Assembly (NCBI RefSeq): GCF_030733265.1
Contig: NZ_JASHJI010000007.1
Coordinates: 124,001 to 188,000, forward strand
Direction of reading: 5' to 3'
Origin: Roseibium sp. MMSF_3412
GTDB taxonomy: Bacteria; Pseudomonadota; Alphaproteobacteria; Rhizobiales; Stappiaceae
Length of the DNA: 64,000 nt
Every line of letters starts with the position of its first letter. Positions within the stretch are counted from its first letter, which is position 1. Shown piece by piece: positions 36,244-45,515 of the stretch. The notes under the pieces were generated by a model, which saw only the letters and a program-made list of their open reading frames with translations, did not search any database and was not told the DNA's origin. The translations under genes were made by a program, and so were the position numbers.

Positions 36244-37851
36244 ATGGAACTGAATGTCGTTGATCTGTCCCGGCTGCAATTTGCCATGACAGCGCTTTAT
36301 CACTTCCTGTTCGTGCCTTTGACCATCGGCTTGTCCATCCTGCTTGCGACCATGGAAACGGTCTATGTCATGACCGGCCGCGAGATCTGGAAACGAATGG
36401 TCAAGTTCTGGGGAACGCTGTTCGGGATCAATTTCGTCCTCGGCGTCGCGACCGGCCTCACGATGGAATTCCAGTTCGGCATGAACTGGGCCTATTTCAG
36501 CCAGTATGTGGGAGACGTTTTCGGCGCGCCATTGGCCATCGAAGGCCTGATGGCGTTTTTCCTCGAAGCCACATTTGTCGGACTGTTCTTCTTCGGCTGG
36601 GACAAGTTGTCCAGGCGCCAGCACCTTGCCGCGACCTGGGCGCTCGCACTCGGGACGAACTTCTCAGCACTCTGGATTCTGATCGCCAACGGCTGGATGC
36701 AGAACCCGGTGGGGGCCATCTTCAACCCGGACACCATGCGCATGGAGGTCAACAGTTTCTTCGACGTGCTGTTCAACCCGGTGGCGCAGGCGAAGTTCGT
36801 GCATACCGTCTCGGCGGGCTACGTCACCGCCGCCCTCTTCATGCTCGGAATCTCGGCCTGGTACATGCTCCAGGGCAGGCATCTTCAGATCGCCAAGCGG
36901 TCGATGGCAATCGCATCCGCCTTCGGTTTTGCTTCGGCGCTGTCCGTTGTCGTGCTCGGCGATGAAAGCGGGTACGAGGCCAACCTGAACCAGAAGATGA
37001 AACTCGCGACGATCGAGGCGATGTGGGAGACCGAACCGGCGCCTGCGGCCTTCAACGTCGTCGCCTGGCCGGACATGGAAAAACGGGAGAACATCTTCGC
37101 GATTGAGGTGCCCTATGTCATGGGTCTGATCGCGACCCGGTCGCTGGATACGGTTATCCCCGGCATCAACGAACTCGTGGACCGGTCCAAGGACCGCATC
37201 CGTCAGGGTGCAATTGCCTGGGATGCCTTGCAGAAGATCAGGGAGAACCCGGAAACGGTCTCCGAGGAGGTGCGCGAGACTTTCAGCTACAACGCAAGTT
37301 CGCTTGGATACGCCTACCTGCTGCTGCCCTATACGGACAATCCGCTGGAAGCGACAACGGAACAGATCGAGGAGGCCGCCTGGTCGACCGTGCCCAATGT
37401 CTGGCCGATGTTCTATGCCTTCCGGATCATGGTTGCCTGCGGCTTCTTCTTCATCCTGTTGACCACCGTTTTCTTCTATTATTCCTCTTCCGGAAAACTG
37501 GACTTGCTGCGCGAAAAGCACAGGTGGCTGCTTCATGTCGCGGTCTGGTCGATCCCGTTGCCGTGGATCGCCTGCGAAATGGGTTGGTTTGTGGCCGAGT
37601 ACGGCCGCCAGCCCTGGATCATTGAGAGTATGCTGCCGACCTCCGCTGCGGTCTCCAGCCTGTCGGTCACCGAAGTTCTCTTGACCCTGGCAGGGTTCGT
37701 GATCCTCTACAGCACGCTCCTGGTGATCGAGATCGCGTTGATGATCAAATATATCCGGATCGGTCCGGATGACGGCGAACCGGCCGAGACCGCACCGCCG
37801 CCTGCGAGCGCGCAGCCGGTTTCCGGTGCAGCCCCTGTTCCTGCGGAGTAA
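36244..37851 (+). CDS. cydA: Cytochrome bd ubiquinol oxidase subunit I
   Basis: A 535-residue membrane subunit carrying hemes b558, b595 and d. RLQFAMTALYHFLFVPLTIG holds the N-terminal His ligand region. FVHTVSAGYVTAALFMLGIS is the second heme-ligand helix. The conserved oxidase motif GWFVAEYGRQPWII is also present. The Q-loop (about 235-385) is long, with the E. coli-like EAMWETEPAPAAFN and PYVMGLIATRSLDTVIPG, so it is a long-Q-loop oxidase. It forms an operon with cydB and cydX. It works at low oxygen as a high-affinity quinol oxidase. Confidence 0.97.
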   Translation: MELNVVDLSRLQFAMTALYHFLFVPLTIGLSILLATMETVYVMTGREIWKRMVKFWGTLFGINFVLGVATGLTMEFQFGMNWAYFSQYVGDVFGAPLAIEGLMAFFLEATFVGLFFFGWDKLSRRQHLAATWALALGTNFSALWILIANGWMQNPVGAIFNPDTMRMEVNSFFDVLFNPVAQAKFVHTVSAGYVTAALFMLGISAWYMLQGRHLQIAKRSMAIASAFGFASALSVVVLGDESGYEANLNQKMKLATIEAMWETEPAPAAFNVVAWPDMEKRENIFAIEVPYVMGLIATRSLDTVIPGINELVDRSKDRIRQGAIAWDALQKIRENPETVSEEVRETFSYNASSLGYAYLLLPYTDNPLEATTEQIEEAAWSTVPNVWPMFYAFRIMVACGFFFILLTTVFFYYSSSGKLDLLREKHRWLLHVAVWSIPLPWIACEMGWFVAEYGRQPWIIESMLPTSAAVSSLSVTEVLLTLAGFVILYSTLLVIEIALMIKYIRIGPDDGEPAETAPPPASAQPVSGAAPVPAE

Positions 37852-37857
37852 CCGGCC

Positions 37858-39015
37858 ATGATCCTTTACGAAATGATCGACTATTCGACGTTGAAGGTGA
37901 TCTGGTGGGTCCTGCTTGGCATCCTGCTGATCGGCTTTGCCGTAACAGACGGTTTCGACATGGGGGTTGGCGCGCTGCTGCCCTTCATTGCCGAAACCGA
38001 TATCGAGCGCCGTGTGGTGATCAACACCATCGGTCCGACCTGGGAAGGCAATCAGGTCTGGTTCATCCTGGGAGGAGGCGCGATCTTCGCCGCCTGGCCG
38101 CCGCTCTACGCGATCAGTTTCTCCGGCTTCTATCTGGCCATGTTCGTGGTGCTTGCCGCCATGATCCTGCGTCCGGTTGCATTCAAGTACCGCTCCAAGC
38201 GGCCCGACCCATCCTGGCGCAGCAGCTGGGACTGGGCGCTGTTCGTCGGTTCTTTTGTACCCGCGCTGGTGTTCGGTGTAGCCGTCGGCAACGTGCTTCT
38301 GGGCGTGCCGTTCTCGCTCGATAACGACCTCAGGATGACCTACGAGGGTTCTTTCTTCGGCCTGTTCTCTCCGTTCTCGTTGCTGTGCGGACTGCTGTCA
38401 GTCGCCATGCTCGTGATGCACGGCGCGGTGTGGCTTGTCATGCGCACCTCCGGCGAGATCGCGACGCGGGCCCGCCGCTACGGTACCTTTGCCGCGCTGC
38501 TTGGCATCGCGCTGTTCGCCCTCGGCGGTTATCTCGTCGCAAGCGGATATGTCGACGGGTTCCGGATCACGTCGGACGTCGATCCGAACATGCAGGCGAA
38601 TCCGCTCGCCAAGACCGCTGCAATTGAAGACGGGGCCTGGATGGCCAACTATGCCGCCTATCCCTTGCTCTGGATCGTGCCCGGACTTGGTTTCCTTGGG
38701 CTGGCCGGAACGTTGCTGCTGCTTCAGACAAGGATGGAGATGCTGATCTTCGTCTTTTCGAAATCGGCGATTGTCGGGATCATCGCAACTGTTGGAATTT
38801 CGATGTTTCCGTTCATCCTTCCGTCCTCGGTTCAGCCTGAAGCGAGCCTGACCGTCTGGGATGCGTCCTCGACACACAGGACACTGTTCAACATGCTTGT
38901 GGCAACCATCATCTTCCTGCCGATCATCCTTGTTTATACCGCCTGGGTCTACAAGGTGCTCTGGGGCAAGGTGGATGAGGAAACCATCGAGCGCGACAAC
39001 CACACGGCCTACTGA
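37858..39015 (+). CDS. cydB: Cytochrome bd ubiquinol oxidase subunit II
   Basis: A 385-residue membrane protein, partner of CydA. Landmarks are WWVLLGILLIGFAVTDGFDM, GPTWEGNQVWFILGGGAIFA, FSGFYLAMFVVLAAMILRP and a long C-terminal region ending YTAWVYKVLWGKV. Length matches the family. It starts 6 bases after cydA. ATG at 37858 follows GGAGTAACCGGCC. An ATG at 37873 in frame is an alternative start. Confidence 0.97.
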   Translation: MILYEMIDYSTLKVIWWVLLGILLIGFAVTDGFDMGVGALLPFIAETDIERRVVINTIGPTWEGNQVWFILGGGAIFAAWPPLYAISFSGFYLAMFVVLAAMILRPVAFKYRSKRPDPSWRSSWDWALFVGSFVPALVFGVAVGNVLLGVPFSLDNDLRMTYEGSFFGLFSPFSLLCGLLSVAMLVMHGAVWLVMRTSGEIATRARRYGTFAALLGIALFALGGYLVASGYVDGFRITSDVDPNMQANPLAKTAAIEDGAWMANYAAYPLLWIVPGLGFLGLAGTLLLLQTRMEMLIFVFSKSAIVGIIATVGISMFPFILPSSVQPEASLTVWDASSTHRTLFNMLVATIIFLPIILVYTAWVYKVLWGKVDEETIERDNHTAY

Positions 39016-39027
39016 GGAGACGACAAG

Positions 39028-39159
39028 ATGTGGTATTTTGCCTGGATCCTTGGAATGCCCCTGGCGTGTTGCCTGGCGATCCTGAACGCCATGTGGCTCG
39101 AACTGCGCTCCGACGACGAGCGCAAAGAGATCGAGCGCCGGCGTTTTCATCGTCCGTGA
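39028..39159 (+). CDS. cydX: Cytochrome bd oxidase small subunit CydX
   Basis: A 43-residue single-pass protein with the CydX/CbdX pattern MWYFAWILGMPLACCLAILN followed by AMWLE and a charged tail. It lies 12 bases after cydB with AGGAGACGACAAG before its ATG. CydX subunits stabilise the oxidase near the heme d site. It is too short for most ORF callers. A GC-rich hairpin follows its stop. Confidence 0.93.
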   Translation: MWYFAWILGMPLACCLAILNAMWLELRSDDERKEIERRRFHRP

Positions 39160-39168
39160 TCGGGATTT

Positions 39169-39192
39169 CGGCCGGGATACTCAGCCCGGCCG
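39169..39192 (+). terminator. Hairpin at the end of the cydABX operon
   Basis: CGGCCGGG and CCCGGCCG form a perfect 8-bp stem with an 8-base loop, 10 bases after the cydX stop. There is no T-tract after it, so it may be a Rho-aided terminator or an RNA-stabilising hairpin. The convergent NHL gene ends just beyond. Confidence 0.55.
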
Positions 39193-39204
39193 TCATTGAC
39201 TGGA

Positions 39205-40080
39205 TCAGTTGATTGCGACCGTGTAGCGGACAATCCGGTTGTTGTCGCTGTCCGAGAAATAGTACTCGTTGCCGCGAATGGCGACGCCTTCAGGATCGTC
39301 GAAGAGGTTAGGACCTTTTCCGGGTTTGCCAGTTCCCAGAACACCAAGAAGAGCAGCGCCGCCGTCTGCATCCGGATCGATCATCAGGATGCGATGCGCG
39401 TCCTGATCGGCGACCACAAGTCTGCCAAAACTGTCGACGTCGAGATAGCGCGGACCGTAAAAACCGAATTGCGGTCCCTCGACCGTCTGAAGTTTTTCAA
39501 GGCTTGGCGAGTACCGCACGAGCCGCCGGCTGAAATTGTCGGCAACCCAAACGGAACCGTCCGGACCTTCCGCGACATCATGTGCGCCCGGATGAGAGCC
39601 GGCGCTCGCGACCGCTTCTCCATTCTCGTAGGCAATCAGAAGCCCGGTTCCGCCGGCCATGGCATAGATGCGTCCGTTGCTGTGGGCGAGGGCTCCTTCG
39701 GTGCGCGGTGCGGGCAACGTGATGCGCGGTGCGATATCGAGCGTCTCGATGCTGCTGAAGACGAATACGCTGCCAAACCCGGTCACGGCAACCGCGACTT
39801 CACCGCCGGGGCCAAAGGATATGTCATGCGCGCCGGGGAGTTTTCCTGCGCTCAGGCTTTCCACGACGTCGAGCGTGTCCGGGTCGACGACTGCGATCCT
39901 GTTCCCGAACTTGTCCGCAACATAAAGGAGGCCGTCAGGTCCGAAGGCGAGGTCATGCGGATCGTTCAGCACGTCGGGGCCGGCCTTGTCGAAAGACGCG
40001 AACGGGGCGGGTGCTTCCTGCGCGGCTGCCACGACGCTTGTCAAGCAGGCAAGAACGAAAATTCCGATGCCGACGCGCAT
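39205..40080 (-). CDS. Exported NHL/SMP-30-like beta-propeller protein
   Basis: A 291-residue protein with signal peptide (MRVGIGIFVLACLTSVVAAA). It is built from about six repeats of the form DPHDLAFGPDGLLYVADKFG, PGAHDISFGPGGEVAVAVTG, GAHDVAEGPDGSVWVADNFS, DVDSFGRLVVADQDAHRI and DDPEGVAIRGNEYYFSDSDN, the NHL-type propeller blade. Such proteins bind ligands or act as lactonases; no catalytic identity is claimed. The start at 40080 follows TTGGAGGCTCATCCC. It is convergent with cydABX. Confidence 0.85.
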   Translation of the reverse strand: MRVGIGIFVLACLTSVVAAAQEAPAPFASFDKAGPDVLNDPHDLAFGPDGLLYVADKFGNRIAVVDPDTLDVVESLSAGKLPGAHDISFGPGGEVAVAVTGFGSVFVFSSIETLDIAPRITLPAPRTEGALAHSNGRIYAMAGGTGLLIAYENGEAVASAGSHPGAHDVAEGPDGSVWVADNFSRRLVRYSPSLEKLQTVEGPQFGFYGPRYLDVDSFGRLVVADQDAHRILMIDPDADGGAALLGVLGTGKPGKGPNLFDDPEGVAIRGNEYYFSDSDNNRIVRYTVAIN

Positions 40081-40290
40081 GGGATGAGCCTCCAATTGAC
40101 CGGAGAGAATGAGCGAAAATACCAAGCGGGAATATCGTGCGGCGAAAGCCGGAACCGGTCAACCGGAAGATCCGTTTGCCGGGCCGCGAACTCCTTGAAG
40201 CAGTTGCCTCTATACAAAGCCCCGGGGGCTGAATACGTTGAAGCCGGCCGGTGGGCGGGCCGCAGCGCTGAAGCAGCTCTGTAAGATCAT

Positions 40291-40785
40291 TTGGCGGGAT
40301 GGGTGTTTTTGATAAGAGTGGTGTTTTCGGGCGTAAGACGCATCTGCATGCTGCTTGCGGTGATCGTCTTTCTGGGCCAGCTTTCCATGGTTCTGATGCG
40401 CTACCTACTGGGCTTCGGCTTTCTGGAAATCCAGGATGCTGTCAACTATGCGTTCGCGTCGCTGGTGGCTCTTTCCGTCGCTGTCTCGTTCGAAGCGGAC
40501 AAGCATGTGCGCGTCGACGTTGTCCGGCAACGCCTCACCGAAACGGCCAATCGGCGGATCGACTTTCTGGGTGACCTGGCCCTGGCTCTGCCGGTCTTCG
40601 TCATCATGCTCTGGATGGCCTATCCCTTGGTGCGCAGTTCCTGGGCCATCTTCGAAGGCTCGCCCGAAACCGGCGGTTTGCCGGGACTTTTCCTTGTAAA
40701 AACCTGCCTTCTGATTCTGCCGGCCCTGGTGGTCTGGTTGACCCTGGCAAGGCTGATCGGGATCTTTCGGCGGAAACCGTCATGA
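40291..40785 (+). CDS. TRAP transporter small permease (DctQ type)
   Basis: A 164-residue membrane protein with four hydrophobic segments and the DctQ hallmark FEADKHVRVDVVRQRL at about residues 67-82. It associates with the large permease encoded next, which it overlaps by 4 bases. The start is uncertain: TTG at 40291 opens the frame, GTG at 40303 is equally possible, and neither has a strong ribosome binding site. Confidence 0.9.
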   Translation: MAGWVFLIRVVFSGVRRICMLLAVIVFLGQLSMVLMRYLLGFGFLEIQDAVNYAFASLVALSVAVSFEADKHVRVDVVRQRLTETANRRIDFLGDLALALPVFVIMLWMAYPLVRSSWAIFEGSPETGGLPGLFLVKTCLLILPALVVWLTLARLIGIFRRKPS

Positions 40786-42338
40786 GCATTGAGATTATCT
40801 GGCTGCTCGTCATGGCGCTCGCCGTCTTCGCCTGCATCTTGTCCGGGGTACCGGTGCTGCTCGCGATTGCCGGCGCTCCGACACTTGTCGCACTTCTGGC
40901 CGCCGCCTACGGCGATTTTGACCTGGTGTTCTTTCAGGCCGTTCCGCAGCGGATATTCGGCATCATGACAAACCCGCTCCTGCTGGCGGTGCCCCTGTTC
41001 GTGCTGATGGGACTGCTTCTGGAAAAGTCGCAGCAGGCGGAACGGATGCTCAAGAGCCTGAGCGCCGCGTTGGGCGGAAACCAGTCGGCGCTTGCACTAT
41101 CGGTCGTTCTGGTGAGTGCCCTGATTGCCGCATCCACCGGTATCATCGGCGCGACGATTGTCATGCTGGGATCGATCATGCTTCCCGCGCTCCTGAAAGC
41201 GGGTGTCGACAAACACATGAGCAGCGGACTGATCTGTGCAAGCGGTACGCTGGGGCAGATCATTCCGCCGTCGATCGTCCTGATCCTTCTGGGAGACCAG
41301 ATCTCCAACGCCTATTTCGAGGCGCAGCAGGAAGCGGGAAACTTTGCTCCCGACCCCGTGACGGTCGGCGATCTGTTCGCCGGCGCCTTGCTTCCCGGGC
41401 TGCTGCTCGTTGCGCTCTATGCAGGCTATGTCGTTTTCAGGCTCAGCCGCAGCGGAGAAGGCGGCGGGCAGGGCCTAGAGCGGGAAACCGTCACCGGCCG
41501 CCAACTGGCAAGCGCTATCGCGCCGACGCTCGGCCTTATCGTCGCCGTCCTCGGCAGCATCCTGATCGGTGTCGCGACCCCGACTGAAGCAGCCAGCGTG
41601 GGTGTCGCCGGTGCGCTGCTGATTGCTGCCGCGGGGCAGGGCCGGACCATTGCCCGCCCGGCGCTTTTGTGCGCTTTCCTGGCCGTTGCATTGCTGGCGC
41701 TGCGGCAGACAGGTGTCCTCGGCCTCGACTTTGAGGCAGGACGTATCAGCTGGACGCCGAAATCCGCGATTTCCGTTGCCGCAACCGCCGGAGCATTTGC
41801 CCTGATGCTCGCAGTCGCCGCTCCGCTGCTGCGCAGCGGTGTGCTCGCGTCAGCGCTGCGCGAGACCGTGACCATCACCGGCATGATTTTCGGTATCGTC
41901 ATAGCTGCGAGCATTCTGTCGCTGGTCTTTCGCGGGTTCGACGGGGACGAGCATGTTGCGGCGTTGCTCCAGTCCCTGCCCGGTGGGGCCTACGGCATGT
42001 TGCTGCTGACGATGCTGGTGATCTTTCTGCTCGGCTTCATTCTGGAATTCGTCGAGATCATCTTCATCGTGGTGCCCATTGTCGGGCCAATCATCCTCCA
42101 GACGGATATCAGCCCGGTCTGGTTTGCGGTCCTGATCGCGCTGAACCTTCAAACGTCTTTTCTGACGCCGCCCTTCGGGTTTGCGCTTTTCTATTTCCGT
42201 TCGGTTGCGCCGGCGGACATCCGAACGTCGCAGATCTATGTCGCCGTAATACCTTTCGTGGTAATTCAGCTTCTGGCACTCGGCCTTGTTGCAATCTTCC
42301 CCGCTCTTGCGACATGGTTGCCGGGAGTTTTGTTCTGA
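40782..42338 (+). CDS. TRAP transporter large permease (DctM type)
   Basis: A 518-residue membrane protein, the ion-coupled channel subunit. Visible are NPLLLAVPLFVLMGLLLEKS, STGIIGATIVMLGSIMLPAL, SSGLICASGTLGQIIPPSIV and TSFLTPPFGFALFYFR near the end, all DctM-type motifs. Two extra hydrophobic stretches at about 270-345 make it longer than the usual 425-450 residues, as in the TakM-like branch. ATGA overlap with the small-permease gene. Confidence 0.93.
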   Translation: MSIEIIWLLVMALAVFACILSGVPVLLAIAGAPTLVALLAAAYGDFDLVFFQAVPQRIFGIMTNPLLLAVPLFVLMGLLLEKSQQAERMLKSLSAALGGNQSALALSVVLVSALIAASTGIIGATIVMLGSIMLPALLKAGVDKHMSSGLICASGTLGQIIPPSIVLILLGDQISNAYFEAQQEAGNFAPDPVTVGDLFAGALLPGLLLVALYAGYVVFRLSRSGEGGGQGLERETVTGRQLASAIAPTLGLIVAVLGSILIGVATPTEAASVGVAGALLIAAAGQGRTIARPALLCAFLAVALLALRQTGVLGLDFEAGRISWTPKSAISVAATAGAFALMLAVAAPLLRSGVLASALRETVTITGMIFGIVIAASILSLVFRGFDGDEHVAALLQSLPGGAYGMLLLTMLVIFLLGFILEFVEIIFIVVPIVGPIILQTDISPVWFAVLIALNLQTSFLTPPFGFALFYFRSVAPADIRTSQIYVAVIPFVVIQLLALGLVAIFPALATWLPGVLF

Positions 42339-42354
42339 TAAGAGGAGTCTGGAC

Positions 42355-43419
42355 ATGAAAAGACGGGAATTCCTGAAAGCGGGTGCGGTCGCAGCACCCG
42401 CCGCCGTGCTTGCGGCACCGGCCGTTGCCGAGGGCAAGGTCGAGTGGAAACTTCCAACGTCCTTTCCCGCAAAGGCCCCGGGCGTCGGTACGAATGTGAC
42501 CTCGTTCGCCGAGCGTGTCGCCGCCATGTCCGACGGGCAGCTGACGCTCAAGGTCTTCTCCGGCGGCGAACTCGTCCCGCCCTTCGGCGTGGAAGATGCC
42601 GTCGAACAGGGAACGGCTGAAATCGGTCACTCAACACCCTATTACGCGGCATCCAAGAACTCCGCACTGCACTTCTTCTCAGCCGTGCCCTTCGGCATGA
42701 CGGCGGTCGAGACAACCGCATGGCTGCGCTACGGCGGCGGTCAGGACCTCTGGGACGGGATCTACGCCGAACGCGGCCTGAAACCGTTCTACTCCGGGAA
42801 TTCCGGGGTACAGTCCGCCGGCTGGTTCAAGAAGCCGATTGAAAGCCTGAACGACCTTGCAGGCCTCAACATGCGCATCGCCGGCCTCGGCGGCGAAGCG
42901 ATGCGCAAGCTCGGCGTCAATGCCGTGCTTCTGCCGCCACCGGAAATCTTCCCGTCGTTCCAGTCCGGGGCAATCGACGCCGCCGAATGGGTCGGGCCGA
43001 TGCTCGACATGGCCTTCGGTCTCCAGAAGGTTGCCAAATACTGTTACGTGCCGGCCTTCCATGAGCCGTCCGCAGCGCTGGAAATCGTCGTCAACAAGGA
43101 GGCCTACGAAAGCCTGCCGGCGCATCTGCAGGCGGTGATCGCCAACGCGGCCGAAGCGACCTCCGTCGAGACAACGGCCCAGTTCGACTATTTCAACGCG
43201 GTCGCGATGCAGAAGCTCAAGGCCGACGGCGTGACTTTTGGTGCCTTCCCCGACGAGGTGATCGCGGCCCTGAAGACCGCGGTTGGCGAGGTCATGTCCG
43301 AGAATGCGGCAGCCAATCCGGCTTTTGCGGAAGTCCAGAAAAGCTACGACGCGTTCCTGGACCTCGCCAGGGACTACGCGATCGAGGTCAAGGCCGCGAC
43401 CTTCACTCAGCGGGTCTAG
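42355..43419 (+). CDS. TRAP transporter substrate-binding protein, TakP-like
   Basis: A 354-residue periplasmic binding protein. The signal MKRREFLKAGAVAAPAAVLA resembles a Tat/Sec leader (RRxFLK). The TakP-type region NMRIAGLGGEAMRKLGVN, SGAIDAAEWVGPMLD and YVPAFHEPSAALE (about residues 180-245) fits the binding proteins for 2-oxo acids with sodium. The substrate remains inferred. Start follows AGAGGAGTCTGGAC. It is the third gene of the small permease-large permease-binding protein operon. Confidence 0.92.
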   Translation: MKRREFLKAGAVAAPAAVLAAPAVAEGKVEWKLPTSFPAKAPGVGTNVTSFAERVAAMSDGQLTLKVFSGGELVPPFGVEDAVEQGTAEIGHSTPYYAASKNSALHFFSAVPFGMTAVETTAWLRYGGGQDLWDGIYAERGLKPFYSGNSGVQSAGWFKKPIESLNDLAGLNMRIAGLGGEAMRKLGVNAVLLPPPEIFPSFQSGAIDAAEWVGPMLDMAFGLQKVAKYCYVPAFHEPSAALEIVVNKEAYESLPAHLQAVIANAAEATSVETTAQFDYFNAVAMQKLKADGVTFGAFPDEVIAALKTAVGEVMSENAAANPAFAEVQKSYDAFLDLARDYAIEVKAATFTQRV

Positions 43420-43516
43420 GCATTTGTGTCCGGCGGCGATGCCACACATCGCCGCCGGACCGGTCCTGCAAACCGGACCTTTGCGTCGAAACGCCTGTGA
43501 TGATATGGAGGCGCGC

Positions 43517-44536
43517 ATGACGACAACAGACGGCCTCTATACCGGCCACAAGCCGCGCTTTTCCGTTGCCCCCATGATGGAGTGGACAGACAGGCACTGC
43601 CGTGCGTTTCACCGGCAGTTGTCGCGGCATGCGCTGCTTTATACCGAGATGGTGACGACCGGGGCGGTCATTCACGGGGACCGGGAGCATCTGCTCGGGT
43701 TTTCCGATCTGGAGCACCCGATTGCCTGTCAGCTGGGCGGGTCCGACCCGAAAGACATGGCGGTGTCTTCAAGGATTGCGGCGGATTTCGGCTATGACGA
43801 GGTCAACATCAATGTCGGCTGTCCGTCCGACCGCGTTCAGTCCGGGCGCTTCGGCGCCTGCCTGATGCAGGAACCGGAGCTTGTCGCCGCCTGCGTTGCC
43901 TCCATGAAGGATGCCGTCGACATCCCGGTGACGGTGAAGTGCCGCATCGGTGTCGATGACCAGGACCCGGAAGAAGCGCTGGACCGGATGGCCGATGCAG
44001 TCTTTGCCGCCGGTGCCGACGCGCTCTGGGTGCATGCGCGCAAGGCCTGGCTGAAGGGCCTGAGCCCGAAGGAAAATCGCGATATTCCGCCTCTGGATTA
44101 CGGACGCGTTCTGCGGCTGAAGCTGCGCTTTCCGGAGAAGTTCATCGGTCTGAATGGCGGCTTGCAGAGCCTTGACGAGGCCGAGCCCTTCCTTGAGACA
44201 CTGGACGGTCTGATGTTCGGACGGGCGGCCTATCACACGCCGCAGATCCTTGGCGAGGTCGACCGCAGGCTCTATGGCGCATCCACGGCGGACATGTCTC
44301 CCTGGGAGGCGGTGAGGGCGCATATGGGCTACCTCGAAGAGCAGCTTTCGAGAGGCGTCAAGCTGGCGCACATGACGCGGCACATGCTCGGTCTCTTCCA
44401 CGGCCGCCCGGGTGCGCGCAGCTGGCGGCGGATCCTGACCGTCGAGGCGATCAAACCCGGCGCCGGGCTTGAGGTTGTCGAAAAGGCGCTTGCCGCCGTC
44501 AGCCCGCAGGATCACGCGGCAGAAGCCGCGGAATAG
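43517..44536 (+). CDS. dusA: tRNA-dihydrouridine(20/20a) synthase
   Basis: A 339-residue FMN enzyme reducing uridine to dihydrouridine in tRNA D-loops. Motifs: FSVAPMMEWTDRHCRAFHRQ, LYTEMVTTGAVIHGDREHLL, NINVGCPSDRVQSGRFGACL (catalytic Cys at GCPS), VTVKCRIGVDDQD and VHARKAWLKGLSPKENRDIP. The YxxxMTG-type region near the C-terminus fits DusA. Start at 43517 follows GGAGGCGCGC; ATG at 43505 gives four more residues. Confidence 0.95.
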   Translation: MTTTDGLYTGHKPRFSVAPMMEWTDRHCRAFHRQLSRHALLYTEMVTTGAVIHGDREHLLGFSDLEHPIACQLGGSDPKDMAVSSRIAADFGYDEVNINVGCPSDRVQSGRFGACLMQEPELVAACVASMKDAVDIPVTVKCRIGVDDQDPEEALDRMADAVFAAGADALWVHARKAWLKGLSPKENRDIPPLDYGRVLRLKLRFPEKFIGLNGGLQSLDEAEPFLETLDGLMFGRAAYHTPQILGEVDRRLYGASTADMSPWEAVRAHMGYLEEQLSRGVKLAHMTRHMLGLFHGRPGARSWRRILTVEAIKPGAGLEVVEKALAAVSPQDHAAEAAE

Positions 44537-44548
44537 CGTTTCGGAAAA

Positions 44549-45268
44549 TCAGGGATTCATGATCAGGCGGTCGCCTTCGATCCGCCAGCTCCTGAGCTTG
44601 TCCAGCGCGGTGAGGCCGAAGAGGCTGCCGGTCAGGGCACCATCGCGGGCGACGAAGCCGCGAATGTTGCGCAGGCTGTGATCGCCGACCGTGAGTGTCT
44701 CAATGAGGATTGGGGCAACCATCGCCTGCCCGTTGGCGGTGGAAACGGGGACGGTGAAGGAAAGCTCATCCGGGTTGAAGCCTGCCCGCCGGGCATCGTC
44801 AAAGGTCAGGACAACGGCACTGGCACCGGTATCCAGCAGGAAATGCGTCCGTGTTCCGTTGACCCGGCCATCGAGCACGAAATGCCCGGTCGCGTCCCGC
44901 ACGATCAGGATCGAGCCGTCGGGCTGGGTGACCGCAAGGCCGGGCGCAAGAGCGCCAAGCACCCGGTAGCCCGCCTGAACAAGGTCGGTCCGGTAGGTGT
45001 AGCCCACGACCAGAAGGGCGCACAGACCGCCCCAGAACAGCGTTCCCTGAACGATTTCGCGGATTTTCGGCTGACCGAAGATGAAGCTCGCCAGGAAAAC
45101 GAAGGCGAGCGCGGATAGCGCGACGATCCGCGGCCCGCTGTCATCGAAATTGATGTTTTCCGGATCAGTCGGATCGCCGAAGAAAAAATAGAACCCCGCC
45201 GCAAACATGATGACGATCAGCGCAACAACGACGAAGCCCCTGATCTGTCTCGGCCTGTTACTCATCAC
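44549..45268 (-). CDS. TIGR02281-family clan AA aspartic protease
   Basis: A 239-residue membrane-linked protein. Three hydrophobic segments in the first half (VVALIVIMFAAGFYFFF, IVALSALAFVFLASFIFG, GLCALLVVGYTY) anchor it. The retropepsin-like domain (about 118-239) has FLLDTGASAVVLTFDDARRA, with the catalytic Asp-Thr-Gly, and a C-terminal FGLTALDKLRSW strand. The family is conserved in alphaproteobacteria, substrate unknown. Its start overlaps the DUF1289 gene by 4 bases. Confidence 0.9.
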   Translation of the reverse strand: MMSNRPRQIRGFVVVALIVIMFAAGFYFFFGDPTDPENINFDDSGPRIVALSALAFVFLASFIFGQPKIREIVQGTLFWGGLCALLVVGYTYRTDLVQAGYRVLGALAPGLAVTQPDGSILIVRDATGHFVLDGRVNGTRTHFLLDTGASAVVLTFDDARRAGFNPDELSFTVPVSTANGQAMVAPILIETLTVGDHSLRNIRGFVARDGALTGSLFGLTALDKLRSWRIEGDRLIMNP

Positions 45269-45453
45269 TCGCCGCCTTCTTGCCCCTCGGCGCTGCGGCG
45301 GCCGGGCAGGTCGGCGATGATTTCTGCACGTTGTTCCTCGCTGTAACCGGACCAGCCGGCGATTTCGTCAAGCGAACGCGAACAGCCGGCACACAGGCCA
45401 GTGGACTGGTCGATCTGGCAGAATTTTACGCATGGCGAGTTCATGATGCGCAT
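45265..45453 (-). CDS. DUF1289 small cysteine-rich protein
   Basis: A 62-residue protein with the DUF1289 pattern SPCVKFCQIDQSTGLCAGCS, giving four Cys that probably bind a metal or Fe-S cluster, followed by SLDEIAGWSGYSEEQRAEII. The alternative start at 45444 removes three residues. It overlaps the protease gene by ATGA, so the pair is one transcript. Function is unknown. Confidence 0.9.
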   Translation of the reverse strand: MRIMNSPCVKFCQIDQSTGLCAGCSRSLDEIAGWSGYSEEQRAEIIADLPGRRSAEGQEGGE

Positions 45454-45515
45454 ATGGCCACAGATTGTGGCTTTGCCAAGTCATAAAAACGTCTGTCCAC
45501 GACGGCGATGCGTCG

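Noticed and set aside
39196..40284. 362-aa plus-strand frame
   Set aside because: Antisense to the NHL propeller gene; no domain, no ribosome binding site.
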